64,000 nucleotides of DNA from Watersipora subatra (Eukaryota > Bryozoa > Gymnolaemata > Cheilostomatida > Watersiporidae). The DNA lies in assembly GCF_963576615.1 (NCBI RefSeq), contig NC_088717.1:50569026-50633025 (forward strand). The letters run 5' to 3'. Position numbers and translations under genes: made by a program. Below, one piece after another: positions 1 through 22,930 of the stretch (position 1 is its first letter; the number at the start of each line of letters is the position of its first letter). The notes beneath the pieces are model-generated. The model made no database searches. It had not been told where the DNA came from and saw nothing but the letters and a program-made list of their open reading frames with translations.

Positions 1-980
1 AAGACGAAGTAGAAGGCTTTCGTCGAAGGAAATGCGATGACAAATATTTGGATAACCAGAAAAATGACTTCCTCTGATTACTACTAACAATAATAAAAAT
101 AAATACTATAAGATCAAACAAGGCTGTGATTTCACTGTAGGTAATAAACCTGTTGATAGTACTGAACAAGACGGCATTTCAAACTTGCCTGCAAGAGCCT
201 ATTTCTTTGCTATTCACTTACATGTACATTAGCTAGATTAAACATTAAATACAAAGAAATTCCACCAGAAACTTTGAAGTTTGATTTACTTGCTGTCTTT
301 TGTCGAGATTCTTTGAGAGGCCAGAACTAAACATAAACTCAAATAGTTTAACATATGTCATAACTACACAGAGAGAAAAAGTTTACCATAAAGTGAGCAG
401 TCACTGCAAGGCTGCTTTTCACACCTGGTCTAAGATGTTATACAATCATCTTCGTAAACTGCCTTCAAGGGGTAATTCTAAAAACAACTTGTTTGCAACC
501 TACAATAACCACTGACGGAGTGACCTTGTTCAATCATTAACAACCATGAGTAATAAATAATATATCTTTAATATGAGTTAATCGCGCGGAATCATCAAAG
601 ATATTTTAATCTTTGTCACAGTGTCTCTCAAGTGTATAACGCTTCATGGTGAATACACGCATACATACAATACAGTTTCATTTCTGAATAGTTTATAATG
701 TATAAATAATATATGTGATAATAATATTTATATATAACATGGAAATAATGTAAACGTAATAATGGGATGTAATGTGATAAATGTGAACATGTGACAAAAT
801 AACTACTGTTATTCTTCGTGTTTTATTAGATCAAAGCGGATGACCTTGAGCAATGAGCAATACTTACTGCATTGTGGTATAATTGTGCACATAATTATTA
901 CACGTGGTGGTCTCTCGCACCGGGACTGTTAGCCTACTAGTAATTATAGCCTACTAGTAATTATAAATTCACAGAAGCAA
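1..980. other. No gene recognised
   Basis: AT-rich DNA with only short chance frames; nothing supported. Confidence 0.5.
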
Positions 981-984
981 AAGA

Positions 985-1130
985 ATGGCTCGAGTGGTAG
1001 CATACCGGGTGGTGAAGGATAATATCATGATCTTTATTCGCTGACTTCCATCCATAGCCTCGCACAGATGGCACGACTCTCATTATAGTAAAAACTAGTC
1101 AAATGCCAGGCGTTGCCCTGGTAACAGAAT
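985..1130 (+). repeat. SINE-like repeat with CTCTCATTATAGTAAAA tail
   Basis: GGCTCGAGTGGTAGCATACC start, a tail like that at 5785, and then GCGTTGCCCTGGTAACAG, a motif of the region's SINE heads. Confidence 0.4.
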
Positions 1131-1335
1131 AATTACCTAATGAATTTGAGTCACTTGCCTTGAAAGCTAGATCTTTACAAAAATATTTACTAAAACAATA
1201 CTCCCGTTTTGAGCCAGCATAGTAATTATTACTCGTAACTGAGTGCAGTGCTAGTTATTAACCCCAAGCAAGCGCCTTAAACGCGAGTATCTTAATTAAT
1301 GTAATGACTATTTGCCCAATGCATTGCAGTGAATT

Positions 1336-1410
1336 CCGTGTGGTTTTATGGTTAAGTTTGCTGTTTCCAGATATGGAGGTCCTGAGATCAAATACAGTGT
1401 CATGAAGATT
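1336..1410 (+). repeat. tRNA-like repeat
   Basis: TGGTTTTATGGTTAAG (A-box-like) and GGTCCTGAGATCAAATAC (B-box-like) at tRNA spacing; arms do not pair as a full tRNA. Confidence 0.4.
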
Positions 1411-1618
1411 TTTTATTGCTAGACTTTATTTGCTATAACTAGACACAAGGTTTAGCAAAAAAGACAAACACTGATATATAGATTTATATATTGTTTATCA
1501 ATAGATATCAATAGATATATTTCTATTGATATCTATAAATCTATATATAGATTTAGGAGTTTCGTTTTAGCTCCTTTGAATTGTTTTATTTGTTGTTTAT
1601 CATTCAGTATTCTTGTCT

Positions 1619-1690
1619 AAAGACAACCCACAGCCTGCAACTCATCACACTAAAGACAACTCACAGCCTGCAAATCATCACACTAAAGGC
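1619..1690 (+). repeat. ~38-bp tandem duplication
   Basis: TAAAGACAACYCACAGCCTG unit occurs twice, followed by a partial third TAAAGGCTG. Confidence 0.7.
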
Positions 1691-2265
1691 TGTATTAAGC
1701 CAAATGTCCTTGGTTTTACCTATAGCCAAGTTTTAAAAATGAACATACTTTTATTTGCAGCGAAATACATGTAGATACGAATTGCAAAACCAAACTTTGA
1801 AACGAAGTCCAGAGTTCTTTAAATATTATACAAGTTGTTGGCTGACTACAGAGGTGAATATTTTAAGCAGTGGTTCGGCCTGCAGCTAGAAACAGGTAGA
1901 AATAGAAAATACTAGTTGTTTACATGTCTAGGTCAAGATACTATTTTATTCGCTATCAAATAACGATAGATTTATTTCATGTGAAACAATGCTGATATTT
2001 CTTACTTTTAAAAAATTATGTCATCAGGTCAAAGGAAAATAACCAAGTGGTCACTAGGGGGGAACGGTTGGGCCAAACTTGACATCTCGGTTAAGCAACA
2101 TTTTAATCAGAATCATATTTGGAAAGTGGTAAGTCTTGTTGTTTAGTGTAATTTTGTTTGTATAATATTGTGGAGGACCGGGACATGCCTGTGTACTATT
2201 TACTGCACTTATATATATATCCGCACTATCATTTAACCGAACCTCTCGAACTTCCCTTATTGCAT

Positions 2266-2430
2266 ACTGAACTGCCTTTTTATTATTATATAACTGTATT
2301 ACTGAACTGCCCTTGTATTACTGAACTGCCTTTTTATTATTATATAACTGTATCACTGAACTGCCCTTGTATTACTGAACTGCCTTTTTATTATATAACT
2401 GTATCACTGAACTGCCTTTTTGTTACATAA
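2266..2430 (+). repeat. 54-bp tandem repeat, about 3 copies
   Basis: Units begin ACTGAACTGCCTTTTTATTA and include ATATAACTGTATYACTGAAC; the last unit is shortened to about 32 bp. Confidence 0.8.
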
Positions 2431-2496
2431 CCATCCTGTTATATCTGGCATATCCTTTGTGATATAAATAGATCAGTAGGCGGAGTTAAACGATAG

Positions 2497-2519
2497 GCGC
2501 TGGCTATATAAGCCAGCGC
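2497..2519. promoter_or_regulatory. TATA box inside a perfect hairpin
   Basis: GCGCTGGCT - ATATA - AGCCAGCGC: 9-bp perfect arms around the TATA core, about 100 bp before a polyadenylation-like AATAAA. Confidence 0.5.
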
Positions 2520-3196
2520 GGTAGACAGGCAGAGTGTGCTTGATTCCACTCATACTTGTGCATACTTGTATTAAAGATATCGATAATAAACTGCTATATA
2601 CTCATACGAACCGTTTCTATTGACGCCTGCCTGGTTGGCTCACCGATTGTATAAGCAGACTCAGTGCAACCAACAGACGGAACTGCCAGGGTGACTCTAA
2701 GAAGGCTAGGAGGCGATCCACGGCCTTGTCTAGACTCGATCGGGTGTGCCATGGCACTAGAGATCCAGTCTTAAGACCAGCCATTAGTGGATCCAGACTA
2801 GCCTGGGATAGAGATCCAGAGGCAGGCCGGGGGTTTGGTTTCAGAGCAAGCCTGACTACTAGATTCTTGTCTTGGACTGACTTGACCGCCACAGGCAGGT
2901 CAATCAGGCCTCGGACAAGGTCAGCCAGTAGCCCAGGTTGCGACTCCCTTGTTAGGACGTAAAGCTGACTCAGCTACCGGAGTCAGATCCTTTACAATAT
3001 TACTCATACCCTGTCTACAAATATGCTCTTTTGTCTCGTTTATTATCTACTGCCTGTACTGACTCTAGCTAATCACTTTACCAGTTATTATTGAGGCTAG
3101 ATATGTACCCATATCCTATTGCTGTTATCATACCTATATTATGTGTGTTCAGTTCTAACAAAGTGGTTGTTGGGATAAGACAAGAATTTCGACAAA

Positions 3197-3256
3197 TATC
3201 GCATTGTTATAACAGTCCGCATTGTTATAACAGTCCGCATTGTTATAACAGTCCGT
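3197..3256 (+). repeat. 18-bp tandem repeat, 3 copies
   Basis: CGCATTGTTATAACAGTC repeated three times. Confidence 0.85.
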
Positions 3257-3299
3257 GTAACCTTGACTTCTAAATATGGCCACAGCGTGTGAAAGTTCT

Positions 3300-5280
3300 T
3301 CACCGATTGCTTTCATTAGACCTTGAAAACAGGTCAATAAAATGTAATCAAACAGCTACATGTAGCTAGCTTGCTTATTACACAGAGCCCATCATGTGTT
3401 AATTGAAGTGGAAACTTGCCAAGTGTGTAGATTAATATTCAATATTTAATATCATAAACATGACACCTGCTTTGAAATTCCTCTTAGTGCCATACTTAGA
3501 CACGCTTAGACTAAGTGTTTAATGTTTGAGTTGGATTATTGACCTAAAGTTCACGGCTAGATCACCAGGGCAGTGAGTGCGAGAAATCATAGCTATGAAC
3601 ATCTATATTAATATGACCCACTTGGTGGCACATGTGTCTGTTTGTCCGCGTAAACGCTATGAGCTTCCACATTTGTCATTTATAGTTTTTATATTTGCAA
3701 TTTGGTCGATTTTCTCAAAGTTCACACGCATATGCTGGAGGCCATCCGTTAAATCGCAAAAAATATTTCGTTTCAAATCTTCGTTTGAAGCATAATATTT
3801 CCGAACACCAGCCTCTTAAGCGCTTATTATTTAATTAAACCAGATTAAATGTTATTATCTATCATATATTTATATATAATATCATTAAATATTAAATTAT
3901 CTCCACTCTGAGCAATGCCGGGCTCAATGGGCAATTTTAGAACTTTCATTTTCTGTATAAATGTACTATAATCTATCTGAGTAGATACTCATGAATACTA
4001 GTTCACATGCATTAAGGACAATTGCTCTCAATGAACATGCTCATGGATCGTTGTTATGAAAACCGTGAAATAATTTGCATGGAAAATCTACACGCTGCAG
4101 GCTCTCTGATTAAATATGAAAAATGTTTGGGCAAAACCAGTCTTAATTCTAGTCATAATTATGTTTTATACATGTTTATATTATGTTTTATATACATGTA
4201 TTTCTTGGCAGATAGCTTGAAAGGTTAATTTTTTAAAAGAAGGTTACTACACATCTACAAAACGTTTTCCTAAAAATACAGACTGTGCACAAGTGTTTAG
4301 TGCAACAATGAATGTTGTTTTTTAGAAAGAGTTCGGCTAAATAATTGCAAGTTAAACAATAATACTTGTACCGGAAAATGTAAAAATTCTGTTGAATTTG
4401 CTCTGTGAGATATTCGAGTAGGTGTTCATCTAAATACGCATAATTTTCTATTTATGAATGAACCAAATAACCAAACCTAGCCTGATATGTATGAGTCACC
4501 CAGAGATATCGAATAGGTATCGCTTCAAACTTCGGTAAAAGATAATATTTGTTACAGCTGATTATAAAAGAACAACAAATGGAATCGTTGTTTGACACTA
4601 GCAACACGCAGATCAGACAAAACACTCTCATCCATATTCACAAATATCATGCATTGCTGACCAACTATTGGGAATATGACCTATTGACCTTTGGTCTATT
4701 GCTGAGGAAGATGCTAGTTGCTGAATACGTAATAGCCTGTCTGTTTTTAAATTTTTATGCCGGAAGGTCGAGTAGTCCTTAGTCAGCCGTAAACATCATA
4801 AATGATTTTATAAAAATGTGGTACATCACCCAGAGTTTTGGGAATACTCGCAAAGGTGCTGGATGCAACAAGGGCACTATCTTTGACCTTTGACACGCAA
4901 GTAGAGAATCTAGAATTGCAGCGTTATAAGAGTAACAAAAAGTTAGATAAAAGTTACTGAATACAAATTACAATTGATAATTTTTTCAGCTTATTAAAAT
5001 GCTTCATACAAGCTATTAAAATTATTTACATTTCTCAAACTATGTAACAGATGTTTATGGTTGAACAGAAAAGTCACAAAACCACAAGATTGACCTTCAA
5101 TCACTAAACATGCAGTAGGAAATCTTTCAGTTATCTGCTTGTCCCTTTGATTGGTCAATTTTTACTGTGGGTGTTTTTATATGAGATTGAAAAATTCTAA
5201 GATTTTGGCTATCACATATATGTACGAAAACCTCAATAATGGTATGTTAAATTATATATAGTAGAAAGATATATATATAT
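3300..5280. other. No gene recognised
   Basis: AT-rich. One CAATGCCGGGC motif at about 3912, like the SINE heads elsewhere. The frames at 3577, 4022 and 4549 have no protein-like features. Confidence 0.5.
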
Positions 5281-5375
5281 AGAATTATATTAATATATAT
5301 ATATATATATATAAAAGTTATATTGATACACATTAGTAAAAAGAGTGCTCAATGCTTAGAGTAAAAACAGAGCTG

Positions 5376-5573
5376 ATATAAAACTATGTGTACTAAAAAA
5401 ACTACAAGTTTAATTAAAACATTTTATTACTTAAAGTTTCGTGCGGTAGGCTTGCACTCTTCAGATAAAATCATTTTATCATAACCATTTTATCTGAAGA
5501 GTGCAAGCCTACCGCACGAAACTTTAAGTAATAAAATGTTTTAATTAAACTTGTAGTTTTTTTAGTACACATA

Positions 5574-5582
<9 letters not shown>
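5376..5582. repeat. Perfect inverted repeat, 96-bp arms, 15-nt loop
   Basis: Arms 5376-5471 and 5487-5582 are exact reverse complements by eye; the loop is 5472-5486. Arm motifs include TTTCGTGCGGTAGGCTTGC. An (AT)n tract follows directly at 5580-5612 and another lies at about 5290-5315. Confidence 0.92.
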
Positions 5583-5618
<36 letters not shown>

Positions 5619-5659
5619 TCAATGAGAGATCAATGTATGTAATAACTATGTGCACAATT

Positions 5660-5805
5660 ATTCTTAGGAAAGGTGGTCAAGTAGTGCGGTCTCCGTACAC
5701 TTGCCCTTAAACAATCAGGTTCAATTCACGGGTAATGTAATCTTTTTCCCTAATGCTCTTAGAGTGGCCTAGGACAAACTTTGCTCTCACTATAGTAAAA
5801 TTGAT
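5660..5805 (+). repeat. tRNA-like SINE fragment
   Basis: A-box-like GTGGTCAAGTAGTGCGG and B-box-like GGTTCAATTCAC, with a CTCTCACTATAGTAAAA tail shared with the repeat ending near 1092. Confidence 0.5.
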
Positions 5806-5983
5806 AAAAATATAATATATATTACAATTGCTTCATGATTGTCCACAACCTTACATCCAGCACACAGTGACACAATTGGGGTAATTGGGGTGAAAAAGGT
5901 TTATTGAGCATATTGGCAATAAATAATCACCCAACACACCAAGCAATTCATGCATAGACATGTAATACATATGTAACAATATA

Positions 5984-7112
5984 CAGTGAAACATGGATAA
6001 CTCACCCTCGGATATAGCGAACACATGGTTAACTCGACTGGATTTGCTTGGTCCGTTCCCACGCAATGATAAATGGCTCTATATAACTCGAACTCAACAG
6101 TGTTAATTCGAACTGTTTTTTGCCCAACGGCTACCGAAACGGTTGCTATCGCTTTAGAAAATCACTTTATTCCAAGCCATAGAGGTAAATCTCAACTTTT
6201 CGTAATTCATAAGCGTCGTTACTACCTCCATCGGCAAAATATTTTTGTCAACGACTGTTCTAAAGGTTTGGTGAAATTTGATTTATACTGATATACGATG
6301 ATTAGCACGGGCTAGCCGGGTCACAGGCGCAAGGATTTTTGCCACGCACATACAAAACAAAAACAGCATGCTGTTTTTGTTTTGTATTTGCATGGCAAAA
6401 ATCCTTGAGTGCGTGACCCGGCTAGCCGGTGATGAATAGTTTTCCGACGTGGATTCCGTGTTGAATCAACGTCGGAATGTTGAATGTTTAAAACGTCTTA
6501 AAAATTTTTGTAATTAAACGTATGCGTTGTCTTAGCTAAAAAAAACTATTCATCGTTTGACCTAAACACAGAATACGTGTGTACATTCAATAAGTATCCA
6601 TTCAAAAAACGTTAGTGATATACAATGTACCGTAAAACCTCGTAAAACTTTTAATTGAACTGCCTCGGAGTGTTGCTCTCAACGAATGCCAGGTAAAGTA
6701 AGTTAACCTTTGCATAAACTTCAAGAAAAATCGGCAAAATTGATCGTGGGTAAAACGCTCAAAAGAAAAAGATGTCTTTTCTTTTGAGCATTTCAGCAAC
6801 GATAAGTTTTGCCAATGTCAATCTAAAAAACGTCCTGGCAATAACGTCACTTCAAACAACAAACCAATCTCAAGTTATAGAAAAATCTCTATACTTTTTG
6901 ATAAAAACGTTTTAAACTTTACATTAGAAGCATTTAATTTGAAACAAGCCATTTGTGCTTTTGATTTATATTATAGTTTGTATATGTTCATGTATCTACT
7001 AATAAATAAGTAAATACATGGACTTGTGACAGTGCTCTGATAACTTGAACACTCTGATAATTCGAACACTTTTGCTCGGTCCCTTGAAGTTTGAGTTATC
7101 CGAGTTTCACTG
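5984..7112. mobile_element. Tigger-like MITE, family 3 (CAGTGAAAC ends), 1.13 kb
   Basis: Flanked by TA at 5982-5983 and 7113-7114. The left end CAGTGAAACATGGATAACTC mirrors the right end GAGTTATCCGAGTTTCACTG. Subterminal TAACTCGAA-type motifs recur on both sides. No transposase; it contains a nested foldback at 6306-6431. Confidence 0.75.
6306..6431. repeat. Foldback with ~63-bp arms and no loop
   Basis: Centre GCATGC at 6366-6371. Arms share GGCTAGCCGGGTCAC, AAGGATTTTTGCCA and ACAAAACAAAAACAGCAT with about six mismatches. It lies inside the family 3 MITE. Confidence 0.85.
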
Positions 7113-7119
7113 TACATAT

Positions 7120-8640
7120 AGTTACGCGCAAACTCCCATAAGACAGGAATCGAACAGAGAACCCATAGGCCAGTGTATTCATAGATCGATATTCTCCATT
7201 AGCAAATTGTGCATTAATAGATATCCACCCAGAGGTGACAAGGTAAAGAAATTCACAATGATGGTTATAACCTCCATGTATTAAAAGTACCACTAAAGAT
7301 AATATGCTAATAGGGAAGCAACTTCAACCTGTACTAAAACATTATCTGTGGCCAGAAATGTCTTCATTACAATACTCCAAAACTAAGATCTAACTCCACC
7401 TAGTCTCTCTATTGCCTCTACCTAGTATGTCTATTCATAAATATCTCATGTGAAGTGATGTTGTTAACATTCACTCGCTCGCATTAAAAACACTGACAGG
7501 GAAATATGCAAGTGACCCTACTCTAAAAAATTATATAGATGTATTTGATAACTGGGATCAAAGCTATTCCACACTTTCCAGCGTGTAAAGGAATATTTAG
7601 ATATGCAACGATATTTTGAAATACCTTAAGGAATGGGTTTCGATGTGGACATAAAGTTTTAGGTGTTAGAAACCAGTATTTTATACAAATTAATATTATC
7701 CTGAGCAAATATTTAACTTATCAAAAGAAGCAAAACAAATTTTAGCACACAAATAATCAAGACCAACATAAAATGCTCAGTAATCTATTACGATACCATA
7801 ACATAATATAGTAATGTGAAATAATTGTTATTCACTATGAAAAAGCACTATTAAGACTTGAACAATATCTCATATAACAAATATCAGGAGAAAGTTACTT
7901 AACATGTAAAAAAGAACTATAACTTGGGGTAATATAACCTTACATGTAGGTAAGCTAGTTTCTCTTTATGCTGTCAATGTCTAAGCAGCGCACAGATTTT
8001 TCAATCGAACAAAATTTATTTGATGATACCAAGTTGTTTTCAAATGAAACTACTACGCAATATGACCAGTTGTTTTTATGCAACTTCTGAAGACGGGTGT
8101 GCGGAAGCCTCGTACAATTGTAAAGATAAGTCTGTTTTATGTTACATGGAACTAACATAAGTCAAGAGGAACCATTCCAAGTTCAGCGATGATACATATT
8201 CAACTTGTAAATGTTGTCCAAATGTAATATTACTCAGTCCTCAGAATTAATTTAATGACCGCTTGAAAAGACAATAAAATTGTAAACTTCACTTGAAACA
8301 AAATGGAAACACAAAGTTAATTTTTACTAGTATATAAGCTGAGTAATGGTTGAAAGTTTCATTTAAAGTAAATTACTCATAAACATGTGCGATTCATTGA
8401 GAGACCAGCATTCTCTTCTGTAGCAGAGAATGCCAACTATTCTCACCGGTCTCCTGACCCTAACATAACATCTGCTGTGACAATGAACTGTGCGAGAAGC
8501 CTATTATGTTACTCAATATCTTATTGGGCTTTAGACAGTTCTACCTGCGCTCTAGAGCTACCTGCGTGCATTGACCCTAGTAAACCAATTACGGTAATAA
8601 CATGAAAAATACTTATCCCTGCTATTATCTTCATAACATA
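7120..8640. other. No gene recognised
   Basis: AT-rich, short chance frames only. 7125-7185 has a weak minus-strand B-box-like motif. Confidence 0.45.
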
Positions 8641-8712
8641 GCCATGTTGATGACAAGAGGCTGAAGAGTGTTTGAACGCGCCCCACTAGATACAAGACAA
8701 ACATCCCCTAGG

Positions 8713-8928
8713 CTAGCATATCGTGCTGAAAGCTTTGACTGAATCAATAAACGTCTGCAACCCTGCGAACAATAAATAGGCTTTGCACTCCATTACTACA
8801 AATTGTGTCTCATGCCAAAATGTCATCTTCAATTTTCCTGAAGCATTTGAATCGATTGGTGTAATCTCATAACATCTGCTGACGACAAACTGATCAAGAT
8901 AGTCTGCGGATGCTCCAGAGCGCCACAC
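8713..8928 (-). CDS. Possible isolated exon or gene fragment, unknown
   Basis: A 71-residue minus-strand frame whose first two thirds have protein-like composition (ASADYLDQFVVSRCYEITP, LKMTFWHETQFVVMECKAYL). A possible acceptor (CATCCGCAG) precedes the residues YLDQF. No partner exon was found on either side and the family is not recognised. It lies downstream of the ZNF330 stop on the same strand. Confidence 0.2.
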   Translation of the reverse strand: MWRSGASADYLDQFVVSRCYEITPIDSNASGKLKMTFWHETQFVVMECKAYLLFAGLQTFIDSVKAFSTIC

Positions 8929-8944
8929 AATTCGTAGCTATACA

Positions 8945-9190
8945 TAAGAGCGTCACACAAGTGTGTCACAAAATAGCATCGTATAATAGTGTTACACAAT
9001 AGTGACATACAATATTGTCACGCTACAGTGTCAGACAATAATGTCACACTGCAACGTGACACAACCATGTCAAAGTATTGCTTCACACTAGTGTCACGAA
9101 ATAGCGTCACACGATGTCACGAAATAGCGTCACACGATAATGTCACGAAATAGCGTCACACGATAATGTCACACTATAGTGTCACATAGG
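8945..9190. repeat. GTCACA-rich irregular repeat
   Basis: Many AATAGYGTCACA/GTGTCAC modules at irregular spacing. The end becomes a regular 22-24-bp unit (CACGAAATAGCGTCACACGA). Confidence 0.75.
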
Positions 9191-9359
9191 ACTTGAGGAG
9201 TTTTTTGACTCATAGGAGTTTTACAACGCTGGCTCATATCAGTCCTTCAATCGCCTAACTTTGTGAGTTTATGGCATGAGTAGCTTTTAGGGAGTTTAAT
9301 AGTGAACTGCTGGTACATGCCATAGTTGTGATAGTTTTAATAGAGACCTGTTGTCACAT

Positions 9360-10631
9360 GTCAGTGTTGCACTGAATATAATTGGAACATGTCCACAGCT
9401 GTCAGTGTTGCAATGAATATAATTAGGACATGCCCACAGATGTCAGTGTTGTACTGAATATAATCGGAACATGTCCACAGATGTCAGTGTTGTACTGAAT
9501 ATAATTAGAACATGTCCACATCTGTCAGTGTTGCAATGAATATAATTAGAATATGTCCACAGATGTCAGTGTTGCACTGAATATAATTAGAATATGTCCA
9601 CAGATGTCAGTGTTGTACTGAATATAATTGGAACATGTCCACAGCTGCCAGTGTTGCAGTGAATATAATTAGGACATGCCCACAGATGTCAGTGTTGTAC
9701 TGAATATAATCGGAACATGTCCACAGATGTCAGTGTTGTACTGAATATAATTAGAACATGTCCACATCTGTCAGTGTTGCAATGAATATAATTAGAATAT
9801 GTCCACAGATGTCAGTGTTGTACTGAAAATAATTAGAATATGTCCACAGATGTCAGTGTTGTACTGAATATAATTGGAACATGTCCACAGCTGTCAGTGT
9901 TGCAGTGAATATAATTAGGACATGCCCACAGATGTCAGTGTTGTACTGAATATAATCGGAACATGTCCACAGATGTCAGTGTTGTACTGAATATAATTAG
10001 AACACGTCCACAGATGTCAGTGTTGCAATGAATATAATTAGAACATGTCTACAGATGTCAGTGTTGCAATGAATATAATTAGAACATGCCCACAGATGTC
10101 AGCGTTGCAATGAATATAATTAGAACATGTCCACAGATGTCAGTGTTGCACTGAACACAAATGGAACATCTCCGCAGATGTCAGTGTTGCAATGAATATA
10201 ATTAGAACATGTCTACAGATGTCAGTGTTGTACTGAATATAATTAGAACATGTCCGCAGATGTCAGTGTTGTACTGAATATAATTGGAACATGTCTACAG
10301 ATGTCAGTGTTGTACTGAATATAATTGGAACATGTCTACAGATGTCAGTGTTGCAATGAATATAATTAGAACATGTCCACAGATGTCAGTGTTGCAATTA
10401 ATATAATTAAAACATGTCCACAGCTGCCAGTGTTGCAATGAATATAATTAGAACATGTCTACAGATGTCAGTGTTGCAATGAATATAATTAGAACATGTC
10501 CACAGATGTCAGTGTTGCAATGAATATAATTAGAACATGTCCACAGATGTCAGTGTTGCACTGAACACAAATGGAACATCTCCGCAGATGTCAGTGTTGC
10601 AATGAATACGATTGGAACATGTCCACAGATG

Positions 10632-10640
<9 letters not shown>
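9360..10640. repeat. 41-bp minisatellite, 32 copies, no net indels
   Basis: GTCAGTGTTG starts at 9360 and 9401 and at every 41 bp to 10631 (31 x 41 = 1271). Units vary by point changes (GTACTG/GCAATG, TTAGAA/TTGGAA/TCGGAA). It abuts the 3' end of ZNF330 and includes its stop codon. Confidence 0.92.
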
Positions 10641-21873
<11,233 letters not shown>

Positions 21874-21924
21874 GTTTACCCTGTTAAATTCACCCGTTGA
21901 ATTCACAAAAGTATGAATAGATTA

Positions 21925-22330
21925 GCGGAATGCCCGGCATTGCAAGGTTATTAAAAATCAGCTTATTAGCAGTGACTGGTAATGTAGTTGCCTGCCACTT
22001 GCCATTAGCCTGGCACATTACCAATGGCCAATTTGTGTAAGCTAAACTTACTAAGAAGAACGTTACTTACGAGCTTACTACTAAAAATGTTGCACCGTTG
22101 CGCAGAGCGGTATGCACATTTTCATCCACATAATGACATCAATCTATCTGCATGATCTATCAATCTCGTGCAGTTCAATGATAAAGCATATCGTCTGGGA
22201 AACGGGAGGTTCCGATATCAAATCTTCTGCGATACGGATTCTTTATGCCAATATTTTAATAGCTATAGCTGGACAAACTGCATTACGCGCACACAGACAC
22301 ATATACACACACAAACTTTGAGATTTATAT
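21925..22330 (+). repeat. tRNA-derived SINE, plus-strand copy
   Basis: Head GCCCGGCATTGC and ATTAAAAATCAGCTTAT, then CTGCCACTTGCCATTAGCC, then a tRNA-like block with B box GGTTCCGATATCAAATC, then a TAGCTATAGCTGGAC tail. The same order is found in the copy at 60195-60545. Confidence 0.65.
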
Positions 22331-22458
22331 ATATACATCTACTATATGAGGGGCAAAAAATCTGTCTATATATTTGTGTATACGTGTGTTAGTTCACCTT
22401 ACAGAGCGGTTTTTCCTTTTTTAATTCGGTCGTATGAAGCGAATTGAATTAATATGAG

Positions 22459-22768
22459 TACCGTACTTTTCGGACTATTAGACGCTACTTTTTTCTGATG
22501 ATTTGAGCCATGCGGCTTATATGAGGGTGCGACTTTTTGGTGGTTTTTTCTTTCACCACTAGGGGAAAAATAACCGGAATCACTGGTTAGTGCGCCTCTA
22601 GCAGTGAAAGAAAAATGAAACAATGCCTAACGGTACTGTTCCGTTAGGCATTAGGTTAAAAAACATCGGTTAATACGAAACAGTACCTAACGGCACTGTT
22701 TCGTTTTAAACAGCAAAGTTCATGCCGTAGTAAATAGCAGTCCTGAGTTCTGCGACCTATAAAAAGGT
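22459..22768. mobile_element. MITE fragment between 15-bp direct repeats
   Basis: Begins TACCGTACTTTTCGGACTAT, a terminus seen in widespread animal MITEs with GCGGCTTATA motifs, and ends CTGCGACCTATAAAAAGG without the expected outer terminus. The 15-bp GAATTAATATGAGTA occurs at 22446-22460 and again at 22769-22783. Confidence 0.45.
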
Positions 22769-22930
22769 GAATTAATATGAGTAGTAAGTAAATCAATAAA
22801 ATTTACTACTCATTAAATACATTAATAAGTGGTAAATTTAATTATAAAATTCAATTAGTAAATTAATATTTACTGCGGGTGGAAGGTATTGTCTTTTTCA
22901 GCCACCGAGACATTTGTCTTTGCTTCAAAA

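Larger units (their letters stand above)
2169..2642 (+). mobile_element. Possible solo LTR or LTR fragment
   Basis: Starts TGTGGAGGACCGGGACATG, contains a TATATAA box at 2504-2510, and an AATAAA at 2585-2590 in GATAATAAACTGC. A 54-bp tandem repeat occupies 2266-2430. The DNA just after it (2640-2960) is markedly GC-rich against its surroundings. No second LTR or pol sequence is present, and the ends are not fixed. Confidence 0.4.
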
